Shown in pieces: positions 10,253 through 22,716 of a DNA stretch of 64,000 nt. Origin of the DNA: Morinoia aosen. Its lineage: Eukaryota; Arthropoda; Malacostraca; Amphipoda; Talitridae. The stretch spans positions 15,876,058 to 15,940,057 of the forward strand of contig CM059576.1 in NCBI GenBank assembly GCA_030386875.1, in the 5' to 3' direction. Under the pieces are notes generated by a model that worked only from the letters and a program-made list of their open reading frames with translations, searched no databases and was not told where the DNA came from. Made by a program: the position numbers and the translations under genes. Each line of letters begins with the position of its first letter. Position 1 is the stretch's first letter.

Positions 10253-11063
10253 CAGCGATATCTAATTCGTGGCTCGCGATGACTCAAAAAGTATATATTA
10301 AATAATTAATGTATAATTTATATATGATAGGCTAACTTGCAGTAGCTGCGGCTCTCTCAATCAATGCGTTTAACCGAAGCAGCTCGCTTGCAAAAATTAG
10401 TGAATAACACTGGTTTAAGCCACTCTAGATACTTAGAACAATGTTTAGTTTTCACAGATGAAGCCTAATTACGTAAACACAACCGCAAACATGGCGCCGA
10501 TTCTTTTAAACTTTGAGAGTTGAGAAAAATACACTAGTTTACGGAGCACAATGATAGGCTGTCGTCATGGAAAATGCTTTAAACTGCACCTCTACTGTTT
10601 ATTTTTGTTTCTAGCAACAAAATAACGCCGTTTATGCACGAAACTTATCAAAATTGCAAGGCAGATGCCTACACCTGTTTGAGACAGTAGCAACAGAAAG
10701 GTGCAATATCTCTAACGTAAACTGAAGTTGGGTTAAAATATTAGTAACTTAGAAGCTACTGCATTATTTTCCTATTTTGTATAGGGCATTAAATCAAAGT
10801 ATTTCATACCGAGGAACGTATAATTCATCATACCATTCTGAACATGAATTATCACAACCTCAATTCAACTGTAGTAATAGTGTCAACATTTTCTCTAAAA
10901 CATTTGCTATACCTTATTTTGCTGAAGTCTCATTTGAGATGAATTTTTCAAAAAATTTTTTATCGGCACGATACATAGAAAATAAACAGGGGTGCACGAC
11001 ATACTTCCTTGTACCGAGCTGAGGGGTGTAGGGGTACGCGACACCGCAGTTTGAGAACCACTG
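10253..11063. mobile_element. Possible non-autonomous hAT-type element
   Basis: The right end (tttgagaaccactg at 11050-11063) is a typical hAT terminus. The left candidate (cagcgatatctaattcg from 10253) is more diverged. The 8-bp flanks share only part of their bases (gtctaagc, cgctaggg). No transposase frame is visible inside. The boundaries are tentative. Confidence 0.3.
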
Positions 11064-13375
11064 CGCTAGGGGCTGTTGGGTGATATCATTCTACGACACA
11101 TGGTAGTTACAAAACTAATATCAGCTTCAATTCCAAACTTTCACAAGTTTGCAGTCGATGAGACACGCGTTGTTGTTTCAAACTGCATGGGAAATGCAGA
11201 GTTGTGGTCGACATGTTCACTACAAGCATTGTCTTTTCATCATGACTTTTGTTTTAGGAACGCAAGTTGCACTCTGATCTCAAATTTGATATCAGAATAT
11301 AATAAATATTTAGAAGCGTACATTCGTGCTCATTTTTATTGATCAGCGCAACTAGTGGATCTGTCACATTTTGTCAATCTGTGTCACTATCAGGTGTCAT
11401 CAAAATCAGTTTATGTGCCAATAATCAGGGCCGTACGTTATTCTGTCTCTTGTGTTTGTAACGGAAATGCTTTCCTACCTAACACATTTCAATTGGCCAT
11501 CCGGTTGTCGAGCAAAACGGTCCTAACCTCATGTTAAAGTTCGTTCAACCACGTGCTAGTCAGCAGGTGTATATTTTACCTGAATTTATATGCATTATCA
11601 AACCCACAATAAATCAACAAAGGGAACATGATATATCTTTCCCTTAACCGTTTGTTTGATATTTAACATGACTGCGGAGGTGCACAAATATGTTTCTGTG
11701 TTGAGAGCATTGAAATATCATCGATACCGTGGTTTTTTATTGAAAATAAAACGATTCACTTTCTTTTCATACTTCCTTTCAACAATACTGAAGAATGTCT
11801 TTTTGTATCGCGGTAACATGATTTAATTATCGAGAAAGAATCACCCCACATACATCAAAAACTAAGCAATGAATTTAGAGGAAAGTTTGACGGAATGTAA
11901 GCATTTTTGATGCGCGCAAGCTAGGGAAAGCTTTGCATTCTCATGGTAAGCTGCAATGAATAATGGCATTCGTTCTGGACAACTGGAGGTTGTGCGTGTC
12001 GAGCTATTAGCGAAGGTTAATGAAACGCGTCAAACACGTGAAATAATTACTTCCATTCTTTGTATCTGTAATGATATGGAACTGTGAGCATCGAAATTAT
12101 CACGAAAACCATTAAATGATCCCCTATTGTAATTTAAATGAACATACATACGGCATTAGCATGATAAATGCATTCTTTCTGGGGGATGACAAGAATAAAT
12201 TGTAGATGCATAGAATTTGGTGAATGTAATATCTTATTGCAGTATTTTATGTCCACAGGAGCTTCTCGCAACTCATATTTGTTCATGAACTGACGTCTCA
12301 GTAGAATAAACAAGGTCACCTTCAAACCACTCTTTTTTCCGTCGACCGCGTGGCCTTGCTGACGTCATGGCAACCAACCAAAAGATGCGTTCATACTGCA
12401 TCTGGGAACAGTGCGTGCCCCAAATCTAGCACCACTATTGGCCAACGACATATCGTCTTGGTGACGTCATAAAGTGTGTTTGAAATGAAGCCGGTCTATT
12501 GGCTAGCCGAACAAGAGGTGTATTTTATACCTCCCATAGAAATGACCCTGCCGTGTTTCCTCCATCGTGACTTACGTCCACCCGCGGGAAGTTTTTCTCT
12601 CAGAATCCTCCTCAGGATTTATTGTGTTTTAAGCTGCAAAATACGCAGTGCAATTGATATTCTGAAGCGTATTTTTTTTTGAAGCCACTAAGGCGTTTAT
12701 TTTCAAGCGAGAGGCGTTATCTTGCATGGAAATATTAATTTTCATTAATGAAAAGCAGTTAAAAACAGATCAAAGCTCTCTAAAGTTACATTTGGCCTTA
12801 CATTCTAGCTTGAGCGACCTAATCCGCTCATTTGTCCCCGTATTTATTCGCGCATATTTGATCGAGAGAAACCAAATTGATCTGAAGACCAAGACCGGTC
12901 AGTATTACGGGTATGAAAATTTACATTCTCGATGAAAAATACAGAAACAGTTGAAGATGCTGACATTACCTTTCGAAATATAAAAAGAAACCTCCCTGGT
13001 ACCACACCCCTAATTTTTGAATACGAAACATAAACGGTACAATTCCTGAAAGTTGATACAATAAATTCAACACAAGGATTTTCAGAAAAATCTTAATACA
13101 AAGAGCGTTATATCTAATTTGAGGAGACACCGTAGCGCCTATTCTAATATCTAGAACAGTAGCTAAATTAACAGAGGACATAGCAGCAAATGTGCATCCT
13201 TAGCTACAAATTAGAACACATGCAGAAATGTAAAATATTCTACTAGTAAAACGGCACGGAAACGTTAATGCGTTGATACAGCAAGAGTTCGAAGGTTAAT
13301 TTCCAAAGAAGTTTTTAAACGAAATTCATCACAATGAATTTCAATTTTGAAAAATGATTAACTTTAGATTAAGAT
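11064..13375. other. AT-rich stretch without a recognisable gene
   Basis: Open frames here are short and show no family motif. No tandem repeat, terminal repeat or splice-supported exon was found. This is probably decayed intergenic or transposon sequence. Confidence 0.4.
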
Positions 13376-13755
13376 TAAGTTTATGATTAAGATTAGATTA
13401 GTCGTTAGTTTTAGCCTCCCTACCCGCTGCAACAAATGCGATCCAAAGAGAGGAAGGAGGAAGGCACCATTTAGTATGGAGTTAAGGAAACGCGGAATCT
13501 ACGCAGAAAGGACATAGAAACAGTAAGTTGAGAAAGAATATTATGAAACAAGACAAAAGTTGAAAAAGCAAGTAGTAGGTGGTGAAAAACAGGACAGCAG
13601 TGAACCGAAAATAGGTGGTCCTCAACATAACATAAGCATTTTATTTCAACAAAAAGGCCTACCTAACATACAGCTCGGGCCCTCACATTGTCCCCCTGTG
13701 AGCGATAATTCCCATGGATACAATAATTGTATGCCCCTGAGAGGCTTAACGTAAA
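13376..13755 (-). mobile_element. SINE-like family copy 1
   Basis: A member of a dispersed family of about 350 bp (other copies: 16981-17305, 19599-19957, 20325-20665, 34641-35001, 39507-39861, 45187-45262, 45270-45635). Shared blocks on the + strand, in order: tttagcctcc, gaaggcaccatttagtatgg, cagcagtgaaccgaaaa, ccctcacat, cccatggatacaat and a C-rich end. The left side is a simple (attag)-type run, so the retroposon reads on the minus strand with this run as its 3' tail. Confidence 0.75.
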
Positions 13756-14419
13756 GAGGTTAAAGTAAAAGACACCCTGTCCGAAGCAGACATCAGCTGT
13801 GTTAGGGGTTTAGTACTTGATTGACATACATGAAATTAAAATCTATTCCCTCGGATATCTTCCTTTACACACCACGACTGGAAGCTCATCAATACGGTCA
13901 ATACTAAATAATGTCAGGCCGGACAGTCTCCTCTTACATCCGCACAAGAGCTCAGGCTGCCGCAGCAGGATTAAATTTTGTAGAAGGTATAATGGAGGGA
14001 AATAAATTATTTTGCCTCGATAACCAAAAGTCGAAGTCTTAGAAATTTTGGGACTAATTTTTCCTGTGTACATGTCAATAAAACGCGCCTGCCAACTCGG
14101 CAAACATGATTTATAAAACAAAAACATTTTGTGTTAAAATTTCTACCAAAATAAGGCAGGCACAAAAGATTCCCAGTAGTCAGACACGAGGAAGAGCAGC
14201 CGTCGCACGAGACTAATATGAACATTTCACCATCAAAAAGAACGCTAAACAAAAATGAAAGTTTGTTGAAACATAAAAGGTTATGTTTTCGCTTATGGGG
14301 AACTCCTCATAATAAAATTATTGATATCAAGATGTGAAATAAAAATGTTGGCTTTAAGCTTGGAAAAACGGAAATACGTGAAGCACTTGACCGAACAAAC
14401 CAAAACACCGCCCTTAGTG
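13756..14419. other. No gene seen
   Basis: Short overlapping open frames occur on both strands, but none has family motifs or splice signals that I trust. Nothing repetitive was noticed. Confidence 0.35.
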
Positions 14420-16790
14420 ATATTCATACATACATATACCAGGCTTCTCCTCCCTATGGGAGGGTAGCCGACAGCAGGCCACAATCATCCCTCTTAGCAC
14501 TAGGAGGCGAGAGAGGCAGCACCGGTCGCACCTGACTGCCAGGATCAGCAGCAGCCCAGCACAACCACCTTCCACAGTCAGGCCCGACAGCCATAGCTGG
14601 TTTACCCTGACCGCTTCATTGAGTGCAGCCTCTCCCTCCGCACAGGACAGGTCAACCCCATCACACGCGGGCAACTTCCAGTACCGCGTAAAAAATGAAA
14701 TTCCCTTCTTAATACACTGCCCCCACTCACTTCTGTCCGCAGTCATCCCTCTCGCCTCGTCCACAGTCAGACCCCTTTCATACAAAGCACGTTTCACCCC
14801 ATCCATCCAACTCATCCGTGGTCTACCTCGCGCTCTAAAACCACTTACTTCCGACGTATAAATCTTTTTCACCAACCGCTCAACATTCATTCTTTCAACA
14901 TGCCCAAACCATCCAAGCACTCTTTCATCCAATCGCCTGCTCAACTTTTTGATAACATCCGTCTGCCCCCTAACCAACTCATTCCTGATCCTATCTCTTC
15001 ATGTTACTCCATACATACTCCACAAACACTTCATCTCAAACACATCCAACTTCCTTCTCTCAGCTGCTCTCAATCCCCAGGACTCAGCTCCATACAACAA
15101 AACTGGCACGATCAAGCTTTCATACAGTCTCCTCTTAGCAATCATACTCAAACTCTCGCATTCAAACACTTTCCTCATTGCACCCAATGTCTTACAGCCT
15201 TCACTCACTCGATGCCTCACTTCTACTTCCATACTATCCTTAACAGCCACATCCGACCCGAGGTACCTAAAATGCCCCACCTCCTCTAACACCTCACCAT
15301 TCATCCTCACATCCAAAGATCCAAACACTCCACCTCTTGAAAATCTCATCACCTTACTTTTATTCACATTTACCCTCAATTTACGCCTTTCGCACACTCT
15401 ACCAAACTCTGCAACCAGTCTACTCAGTTTTTCATCTGAATCAGCCACAAGCGCTGTATCATCTGCAAACAACAGCTGACACACTTCCCAATACATACCA
15501 TTTTGTCCCACCAACTGCGCACCTTTTCCCAACACTCTGGCATTCACTTCTCTCACCACACCATCCATAAACAAATTAAACAACCACGGCGACATCACAC
15601 AACCCTGTTTCACACCTGTCACAACTGGGAACCACTCACTCACCTCATTCCCTACTCTCACACATACTCTGCTCTCAACATAGAAACTCTTGATCGCATT
15701 CAACAGTCTCCCACCCACTCCATACAAGCTTACAACTTGCCATAGAACCTCACGGTCCACTCTGTCATACGCCTTCTCTAGATCCATAAATGCCCAACAT
15801 ACATCTTTACCTTTTGCTAAGTATTTCTCATTTACCTGCCTCACAGCAAACATTTGATCCACACAACCTCTTCCAATTCTAAAACCACATTGTTCTTCAG
15901 CAAGCACACGATACGTCATCACTCTCACTCTTCCAATTAAAACTCTTCCATAGAGCTTCCCAACGACACTCAGTAGACTTATACCCTTAGAATTACTGTA
16001 ATCATACTTATTACCTTTTACCTTGTACAACGGAACTACATACGCGCTACTTCAATCCACCGGCACTTTAATAGCCTCGAAACACACATTAAATAAACGT
16101 ACTATCCATTCTACCACCACATTTCCTCCTTTCTAAAGACATTCAACTGTGCAACCATCCATACCTGGAGCTTTCACATTTTTCATCACATCAAACGCAC
16201 CTTTCACTTCCACACTTCTTATTCGACTACTATTTACTTCACCAAACACAGGCATTCTAACATCACTTCCAACAGCTACCACACTCGCAACCCTATCATC
16301 CTTTACATTCAGCAGTTCCTCAAAATACTCCGCCCATCTCCTCCTTACATCACCACCCTCCACTAGCAGCCTACCATTTGCATCCTTCACTCTTGCCTCA
16401 TTCTCCACCTGTCCTTTCCTAATTCTCTTCTCTCCATGAAGTCCCCTCCCCCCACTCCTCATCCGCCTCCCTCTTTGCTCTCCTTACCATTCTATGTACC
16501 TCCTTCTTTCTCTCCTTATACTCTTCGAAATTTTTCTGGCTGCCCCTTTGCAGCCACCTTTCGAACGCCCCCCGCTTCTTTTCACAGCCGCTCTTACTTC
16601 TCCGTTCCACCATTCACTCCCCTTTCTAATCCCCCCTCCAACCTTCCTTACCCAACACACTTCCCTCGCACATTTCTCCACCGCATCTTTAAACAACTTC
16701 CATTCCCCTTCCACTCCACCAACCTCACTCACCTTCATCCTCTCATGCTCTACTTTCATCTTCTCCTGATACTCAAGAAGTGCGAAATAG
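14420..16790 (-). mobile_element. RTE-like LINE, 5'-truncated
   Basis: The minus strand encodes the region between endonuclease and RT, the RT, and the C-terminal domain of a non-LTR element. The endonuclease itself is missing, so the copy is 5'-truncated near 16790. The 3' end near 14420 has a short tatgtatg-type tail. The WFGHVERM and RARGRPRMSWMDGV signatures are typical of RTE/BovB-like LINEs abundant in arthropods. Related but much older fragments lie at 45980-46260 and 47480-47860. Confidence 0.8.
14440..16760 (-). pseudogene. RTE-like LINE RT polyprotein (broken)
   Basis: The pieces read, in order on the minus strand: linker with SEWWNGEVRAAVKR (about 16560-16760), KAPGMDGCTVE (about 16140), RT proper at 14999-16030 with EEQCGFRIGRGCVDQ, AFMDLEKAYDRVDR (motif A), GVKQGCVMSPWLFNLFMDG (motif B) and LLFADDTALVAD (catalytic FADD, about 15450), thumb with VPVLLYGAESW, then 14440-14977 with a helix-rich tail ending RGRPRMSW. 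The 343-residue RT piece is intact. Frameshifts near 14990, 16050-16130 and 16450-16490 break the protein. Motif retention suggests moderate age. Confidence 0.85.
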
Positions 16791-16980
16791 TTGGCAAAAA
16801 ATTATAAAAAACATAGCACAACGCGCACGTCTAACAGAAGGTACACACAGAAATGCTATCAAATTGGCATTCTCTTGAAGAATACGTGATAAAATTCATA
16901 CATATGCCATCTTTGTACCAAAACATTTTCAAGAGAAATTCCAAGTTTTAATTCAAAATTTTTTAATTTGAGATAAGTTT

Positions 16981-17305
16981 GTTAAGCCTCCCTGCTTATC
17001 CGCAACACAGGCGTTCAATAAGAATAAAAATGAAGGTACCATTCAGGATGGAGTTGAGGGGACACCGATTTTATGCACAAGGAATGTTTGTAACCAGGAA
17101 CCCCAGAACATAGAAACAGTAAGTTAAGAAATTAAGTTGATATGAGATTAAAATGGAAAAAGGAAGTCGGAGGTGAGGAAAATCAAAACACCAATAAACC
17201 GAAAATTGGTCCTCACAAACAATATTTCAATTCGACCTAAAGAAAACTCACCTAAATCAAACTCAGACACCTCACATTTTCTGCCCACTAATTTTTATAG
17301 TCGGA
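16981..17305 (-). mobile_element. SINE-like family copy 2 (diverged)
   Basis: It shares the blocks aagcctccctgc, gaaggtaccattcaggatgg, aaaccgaaaattgg and acctcacatttt with the other copies, in the same orientation. Its C-rich 5' end is degraded. Confidence 0.6.
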
Positions 17306-17349
17306 TTCGGGATAGAAATCCATTAGAAAACCGTTTCTATGACATAAAA

Positions 17350-19582
17350 CAGAGGTTCCCAAACTTTACCATGCCAAGACCCTCAGATATTTAAGCCGCA
17401 TTGGAGGACCTCCAGCCAACCAAAAATTTTACCACACCAAGATACCCACAACATGATTTTTTTGAAGTAAATTTACTTTTTGCATATTTCTACACAGAGA
17501 AAGTATATAAAAAATTTTTAAAATATTTTCATAATTGTTTATTGTTTTAAATCCAATTCAAAATAAATTTGGTAGAAATATCCACAGTAGATAGATGATT
17601 ACACTCATTACAGTGTGTAATGTCAACACAGATAACCAAAAAAATGAAATACCTTCACAAAAAAAGTGCAGAATCAAACACAAAAGCTATAAACATTTCT
17701 TTTTTAGTGGGATGGATGAGCTTGATGACTCCTACATAGTTAATCATTGCGAAGCTTGATGTTAGTGAGTGCCAAACGCATGTCGTTGTTCACCTGTAGG
17801 CGTGCTCTGGGCTTGGTTTTCAGTATTGTCAATGTGGAAAATCCCATTTCACCAAAGTAGGTTGTGGCGAATGGCAAAATGTGTTTCATAGTTTTCTCAG
17901 CCACAGCATGATATTCAGTTCTTGAGTAGATCCAGGACTACGTCAATAGAAGGGCAGAGAACTTTATTTTCATACGCCCATCATTTGATAGTTCAAGGAG
18001 TTTCTCATTCGACTTAATACCAAAATGTGCACCAACCCCGGCTGCGAAAGGAATTCTAATCCAGCTCATGTGGAAATTTTCCAGTTCAGGGCAATACTCC
18101 CTGAAGTAGCTAAAAATGCAAAATGCATTTTTAAATGCATAATTAAAAATGCATAATTCAAAACCTTGCACGCTCGTGTTTAGTACATTTAGATGTCGGA
18201 ATATGTCTGACAGGTATGCTAGCTTTAACATCCATGACTTATCCACAAAATAGATGCAAAGATCTGATTCAGGTGATGAGAGAAAAACAGCTAATTCTCT
18301 CCACAGTGACAATACACGATTCAAAACTGCTCAACGCGATAACCATCGCACTTCAGAGTGGAGCAGCAAGCCATGAAAATCAGCATCTATTTCGTGAAAA
18401 AGGGCTTCAAAAAGTCTATTTTTTCACTGTTGGATTTTAGCCATGAATAATATAAAAAGAATCTTAGAAGGATGCTTTCGATTATGTGTGTGGAAGAGTG
18501 ATTTTCTGTTTGAATGTATTTGCTTGACTAGCTACTGATGACTCTTGTTGTTTGAAGAAATCAATGAATTTTGTTGCCTTCGTTGGAAGTTTTTGTTGTA
18601 AATGTCCTCGTAGTTTCGATGGTTTCATACCTTCATTGGAGAGTATCTCTTGACAGATAACACACTTCGGGTACTTCACTCCAACGTTTTTTTACCACAG
18701 AGGTAAGCCCATATGCAATACAAGAGGAATTTTACGCTCTAGTTTTGATTTTCTTTCCTTTGTACCCAAATTACTTCCTTCATTTTGTTTTGATAAAGTA
18801 GCAGTGGAAAGCTCATCAGTCGACTTTAGTTTAAAAATTTGTCCATCATCAGTTCACATTTTCCATCAGCGTAAAATGAAGCATGAATGGATATAAACAG
18901 TAATTTAAAGAAACAGAGCAGCCTACAGTGACAGGATATTTAGGCAAACTTGCCAAATACAGTTTTGCTAATTATCAATAACCCACTACCAACACACTGT
19001 CATTTTTTATACAATAGCAACATAAAGCAAAGCCATCTGCGTACAATGCGAATATGTAGCAGCCAGACCGATCAGACAGCCAGAGCCTAAATGGACTTGG
19101 GGCCAGAATGCAGGTCACAAGACTCATGATAAGTGACAGTTGGACTGGCGGAGGATCGAAGTTGCTACGTCATAATAAATTCAAATTAAGCTAATGATAT
19201 TGATTTGAAAAAAAAAGATGCTGAAAACCCTACCAATACATAGGCTTTCTTCAACATTTTCACACATACCAAAAACCCACCATACACATTCTGGAAAACA
19301 TAACACACACACACACCACAAAAGTAAACACAGTGCTTCAATAAAGCCGGAAGCAAAGGGCGAGCCAACAAACCTAAATGAAATACTAGTATTATTACAG
19401 ATTTAAAAATGTAATAGAAAAGTGCTGGCTGTTTCCACACCAAAATATTGATACCACCTATTATAATGACAGAGAATCAGAGTTTTTTATTGTTATATAT
19501 ATTTTTGTGCGGAGGTAATTTTTTCCATTGTGTCGCGGACTCCCTCCGGACCTGGTCTGGGGACCCCAGCTTGAGAACCACT
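17350..19582 (-). mobile_element. Decayed hAT transposon (ZBED/SCAND3-like)
   Basis: Terminal repeats: cagaggttcccaaacttt at 17350 and, inverted, agtggttctcaagctgggg ending at 19582, the usual hAT form. Between them the minus strand carries pieces of a BED-finger hAT transposase. The centre (18680-19580) has no readable frame, only a (CA)-rich stretch near 19300. The 8-bp flanks do not match well, so the target duplication is not confirmed. Confidence 0.7.
17700..18679 (-). pseudogene. hAT transposase pieces (BED finger, core, dimerisation tail)
   Basis: From 18679 downward the minus strand reads a BED-type finger (CVICQEILSNEGMKPSKLRGHL). 17938-18324 reads ELAVFLSSPESDLC, DKSWMLKLAYLSDIFRHLN and LNTSVQG, the core segment found in ZBED/FAM200-type hAT proteins. 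From 17935 to 17705 comes AVAEKTMKHILPFATTYFGE and MGFSTLTILKTKPRARL, the hATC dimerisation region. The final part ends at about 17720 after RLALTNI. In active relatives the protein binds the terminal repeats and catalyses cut-and-paste. Here long missing and shifted stretches make it non-functional. The order and the three separate matches make the assignment firm. Confidence 0.75.
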
Positions 19583-19598
19583 TATATAAAATATTGGA

Positions 19599-19957
19599 TT
19601 AGATTAGATTAGTCGTAAGTTTTAGCCTCCATACCTAGCAACAAATGCGATCCAAAGAGAGAAAGGAAGAAGGCACCATTTAGTATGAGGTTAAGGAAAC
19701 TCGGAATCTACGCAGAAAGGCATGGGAACAGTAAGTTGTGAAAGAAGATCATGAAACAAGACCAAAGTTGAAGAAGATAGTAGTAGGTGCTGAAAAACGG
19801 GACAGCAGTGAACCGAAAAAAGGTGGTCCGTAACAAAACAAAAACCTATTTTATTACAACAAAAAGGAAGCCTACCTAACCTTTAGCTCGGGCCCTCACA
19901 TGGTTCCCCTGGGAACGCTAATTCCCATAAATACAATAGTTGTATCCCTTTGAGGGG
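19599..19957 (-). mobile_element. SINE-like family copy 3, with 13-bp TSD
   Basis: It is flanked by ataaaatattgga (19586-19598) and ataaaacattgga (19958-19970), one mismatch in 13, which fits target-primed retroposition. The left side holds an (attag)n run as 3' tail in minus orientation. The body matches copies 1 and 5 closely. It landed at the edge of the hAT element. Confidence 0.8.
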
Positions 19958-19965
19958 ATAAAACA

Positions 19966-20324
19966 TTGGAGTAGGTTACCAGAAATATACATTTTCTAAC
20001 AAACACAAAAAAAGAACACGAAACAATTCAAGATTGCGACCGTTTATCCTGGAATATAAACGAAGAAAAAGAATTCGCAGTGAAAGTCTGACAAATGTCA
20101 CAAGGATGCGACAAGAAACAACACAAAATAGAATGTGAACAGCTGATTTTCATGCGTCATCCTAAAAAGCCATTCAGTACCTGAAAGAAAGATCTCATTT
20201 CAGTCGAAAAAGACTTCTTATAAATTACTAAAAAATTAAGCAGAAATTACGTATGCAAAATGAAGATTGCAGTGTTAGGAAGGAAATAAAATTTAACCGA
20301 CAACAACGCTCCCGAGGTGTTAGA
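19966..20324. other. No gene seen
   Basis: AT-rich sequence between two SINE-like copies. No open frame, terminal repeat or clear polyadenylation signal for the zinc-finger gene was found. Confidence 0.35.
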
Positions 20325-20665
20325 TTACATTAGATAAGACAGTTTAGGTCTGTTTAATAATAAAAGTGGTTTTAAGAGAGGAAAGAGAAAGCAATCATTC
20401 TGTGATCAATTATGGGAACGCAGGGTTTACGCCATAAGGTTCAAAAACATCAAAATGCAAAGAAATTTATGAAACAAAGCAAAGTTGAAGGCGTAACAAA
20501 TAATGAAATACAGGACTGCAGTAAACCAAAAATGATGGTTCTTAACAAAACTAAAAACATTTCTTTTCCATAAAAACATGATCTCCTTAACTCTTAGTTC
20601 AGGACCTCACATATTTTCCTCGTGAGCACCAATTCCAATGGACAAAAATTTTACATTCTGCAGAG
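20325..20665 (-). mobile_element. SINE-like family copy 4 (old)
   Basis: Diverged but colinear with the family: gaaagagaaagcaatcattc, gggaacgcaggg, gactgcagtaaaccaaaaat, aggacctcacata and the cagaggga end. It lies just 3' of the zinc-finger stop codon and could contribute to the gene's 3' UTR. Confidence 0.6.
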
Positions 20666-20779
20666 GGAGAAGCCCGTAAGATCTTCGACCACACGGAAGA
20701 GCAACAATATTGAAAAATGTGATGTGTGATGTAGTGATTAGGCATTTGAAAAGCCCATTTTTGTATGTGCATTTCACAT

Positions 20780-22714
20780 TTAGAAAGGAAACGCATTAGT
20801 GGAATGTTTGCTAGCTAGGTGTTTTTTAACTATATCCTTTCGAGCAGAAGAATATTCACAATATTCACACTTGAACAGCTGACCTTCACCATGTTTGCTG
20901 GCTAGGTGATGTTTAACACTACCCTTATAAGCAGAGGAATATTCACAATATTCACACTTGACTCGTTGACCTTCACCATGTTTGCTGGTTAGGTGATTTT
21001 TCATTTCATCCTTACGAGCAGAGGAATATTCACAATATTCACCCTTGAATCGTGGACCTTCACCATGTTTGCTGGCTAGGTGATATTTAAGACTACCCTT
21101 ATGAGCCGAGGAAAATTCACATAATTCGCACTTGAACATATAACCTTTACCATGTTTGCTGGCTAAGTGAAGTTTAACTTTATCCTTATAAACAGAGGAA
21201 TATTCACAATATTCACACTTGAACCGTTGACCTTCAAAGTGTTTGCTGGCTAGATGATTTTTTATATTATCCTTATGATAAGAAGAATATTCACATAATT
21301 CGCACTTGAACAGCTGACCTTCACCATGTTTGCTGGCTAGGTGATGTTTAAAATTGCCCTTATGAGCAGAGGAATATTCACAATATTCACACTTGATTCG
21401 TTGACCTTCACCATGTTTGCTGGCTAGGTGATTTTTCATATTATCCTTACGAGCAGAGGAATATTCACAATATTCACACTCGAATCGTTCACCTTCACCA
21501 TGTGTGCTGGCTAGGTGATTTTTCATCTTATCCTTACGAGCAGAGGAATATTCACATAATTCGCACTTGAACAGCTGATCTTCACCATGTTTGCTGGCTA
21601 GGTGATTTTTCATGTCATCTTTTTGAGCAGAAGAATATTCACAATATTCACACCTGAACCGTTGACTTTTACTATGTTTGCTGGCTAGGTGATTTTCAAG
21701 ACTATCCTTTCGAGCAGAGGAAAATTCACACAATTCGCATTTGAACAGCTTACCTTTACCATGTTTGCTGGCTAAGTGCCGTTCAACATCATACTTTCGC
21801 GCCGAGGAGTACTCACATGATTCACACTTGAACAGCTGACGTTCACCATGTTTTCTCCCTCGCTGTTGTTCATGATACTTCTTACGAGCAGAGGAATAGT
21901 CACATAACTCAAACTTGAAAAGTTGTCCTTTCCTATCTTGGCAAGCTTGGTATGCTTCATGTTTGTTTCTACGAGCAGAGTCATTCACATTACGCCTGTA
22001 AAGTTCACTTTGAACATGTCTGCTTATTTGAGATCCTATTTTGCGTTTACCAGACAAACACTGCTGCAAGTTTCCTTCATTGGCCGAAGAATATTCGCAC
22101 ACTTCACACTCGTGCACCATTCTATTGTCTATTGCATCTTTTTTATGTGAATCAGAACTGGACTCGACGACAAAATCAGAGCCACAGAAATAACATTTAA
22201 GCTCTTCCTGATCATGTTTCTTACGTCGCTGATCTCCCGTCTTTTTCACACCTGGATAATGGTAACTCCCAGATAGACCTTTGTACCGGCTCTCATTATC
22301 ATGCTGCTCCACTACGTGCCGCTTCAAAATACTTAAGTACATAGTGGAGTTATCACACAACCCACAATCGTAGTGACATCCCAATTTGTGCCTGACACGG
22401 AGGTGCAGCTCCATAAGACCCCTCCTACCAGTGGAGTAATCACAATGTTCACACAGTAAGGGCCGTGACGTGAGTCTGTCAGGAGGTGCAGCCTCAACAC
22501 CACTGCCGCTACCCGACACATCTGATGGTAGCGAGTCAGCGCTCCCTAGAGATGCTTCAGCAGGTCCTTGATAAACAGCATTTGCGTTGCACGCACCAGA
22601 GCTGCCTTCCCTCAACTCGTCCTCTGCTTCTGCGCGCCCTGAACGTGCCTCAGTGCAGTTATCGTCTACTTCTCTCTTGAAGGTAGCTGCACAAGAGCCT
22701 GAACTTGAACTGGC
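20780..22714 (-). CDS. C2H2 zinc-finger protein, terminal exon
   Basis: The open frame runs from a splice acceptor at 22715-22716 (pyrimidine-rich ttcttcctcacag) to TAA at 20780-20782, about 644 residues. It follows exon 38757-38878 in phase 0. The N-terminal part is acidic and Ser-rich. Two diverged C2H2 fingers (CEHCDYSTGRRG and CGLCDNSTMYLS starts) and two degenerate ones come next. Then twelve tandem fingers follow in 28-residue units of the form FKCEYCEYSSARKD-x-hinge-HLASKHGEGQ. One unit has lost its first Cys (FKGEYC, near 21050). The near-identical linkers and the 84-bp unit point to recent tandem duplication. Such proteins are nuclear DNA binders. Target sites cannot be told from sequence. 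No ATG begins the exon frame, so the start lies in exon 41142-41270. Confidence 0.9.
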   Translation of the reverse strand, partial: ASSSSGSCAATFKREVDDNCTEARSGRAEAEDELREGSSGACNANAVYQGPAEASLGSADSLPSDVSGSGSGVEAAPPDRLTSRPLLCEHCDYSTGRRGLMELHLRVRHKLGCHYDCGLCDNSTMYLSILKRHVVEQHDNESRYKGLSGSYHYPGVKKTGDQRRKKHDQEELKCYFCGSDFVVESSSDSHKKDAIDNRMVHECEVCEYSSANEGNLQQCLSGKRKIGSQISRHVQSELYRRNVNDSARRNKHEAYQACQDRKGQLFKFELCDYSSARKKYHEQQRGRKHGERQLFKCESCEYSSARKYDVERHLASKHGKGKLFKCELCEFSSARKDSLENHLASKHSKSQRFRCEYCEYSSAQKDDMKNHLASKHGEDQLFKCELCEYSSARKDKMKNHLASTHGEGERFECEYCEYSSARKDNMKNHLASKHGEGQRIKCEYCEYSSAHKGNFKHHLASKHGEGQLFKCELCEYSSYHKDNIKNHLASKHFEGQRFKCEYCEYSSVYKDKVKLHLASKHGKGYMFKCELCEFSSAHKGSLKYHLASKHGEGPRFKGEYCEYSSARKDEMKNHLTSKHGEGQRVKCEYCEYSSAYKGSVKHHLASKHGEGQLFKCEYCEYSSARKDIVKKHLASKHSTNAFPF

Positions 22715-22716
22715 CT

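Noticed and set aside
14619..16807. Open frames on the + strand opposite the RTE-like LINE
   Set aside because: Pro/Ser/Thr-rich shadows of the minus-strand coding sequence.
17342..19590. 8-bp target duplication of the hAT element
   Set aside because: The flanking octamers (acataaaa, tatataaa) do not match convincingly.
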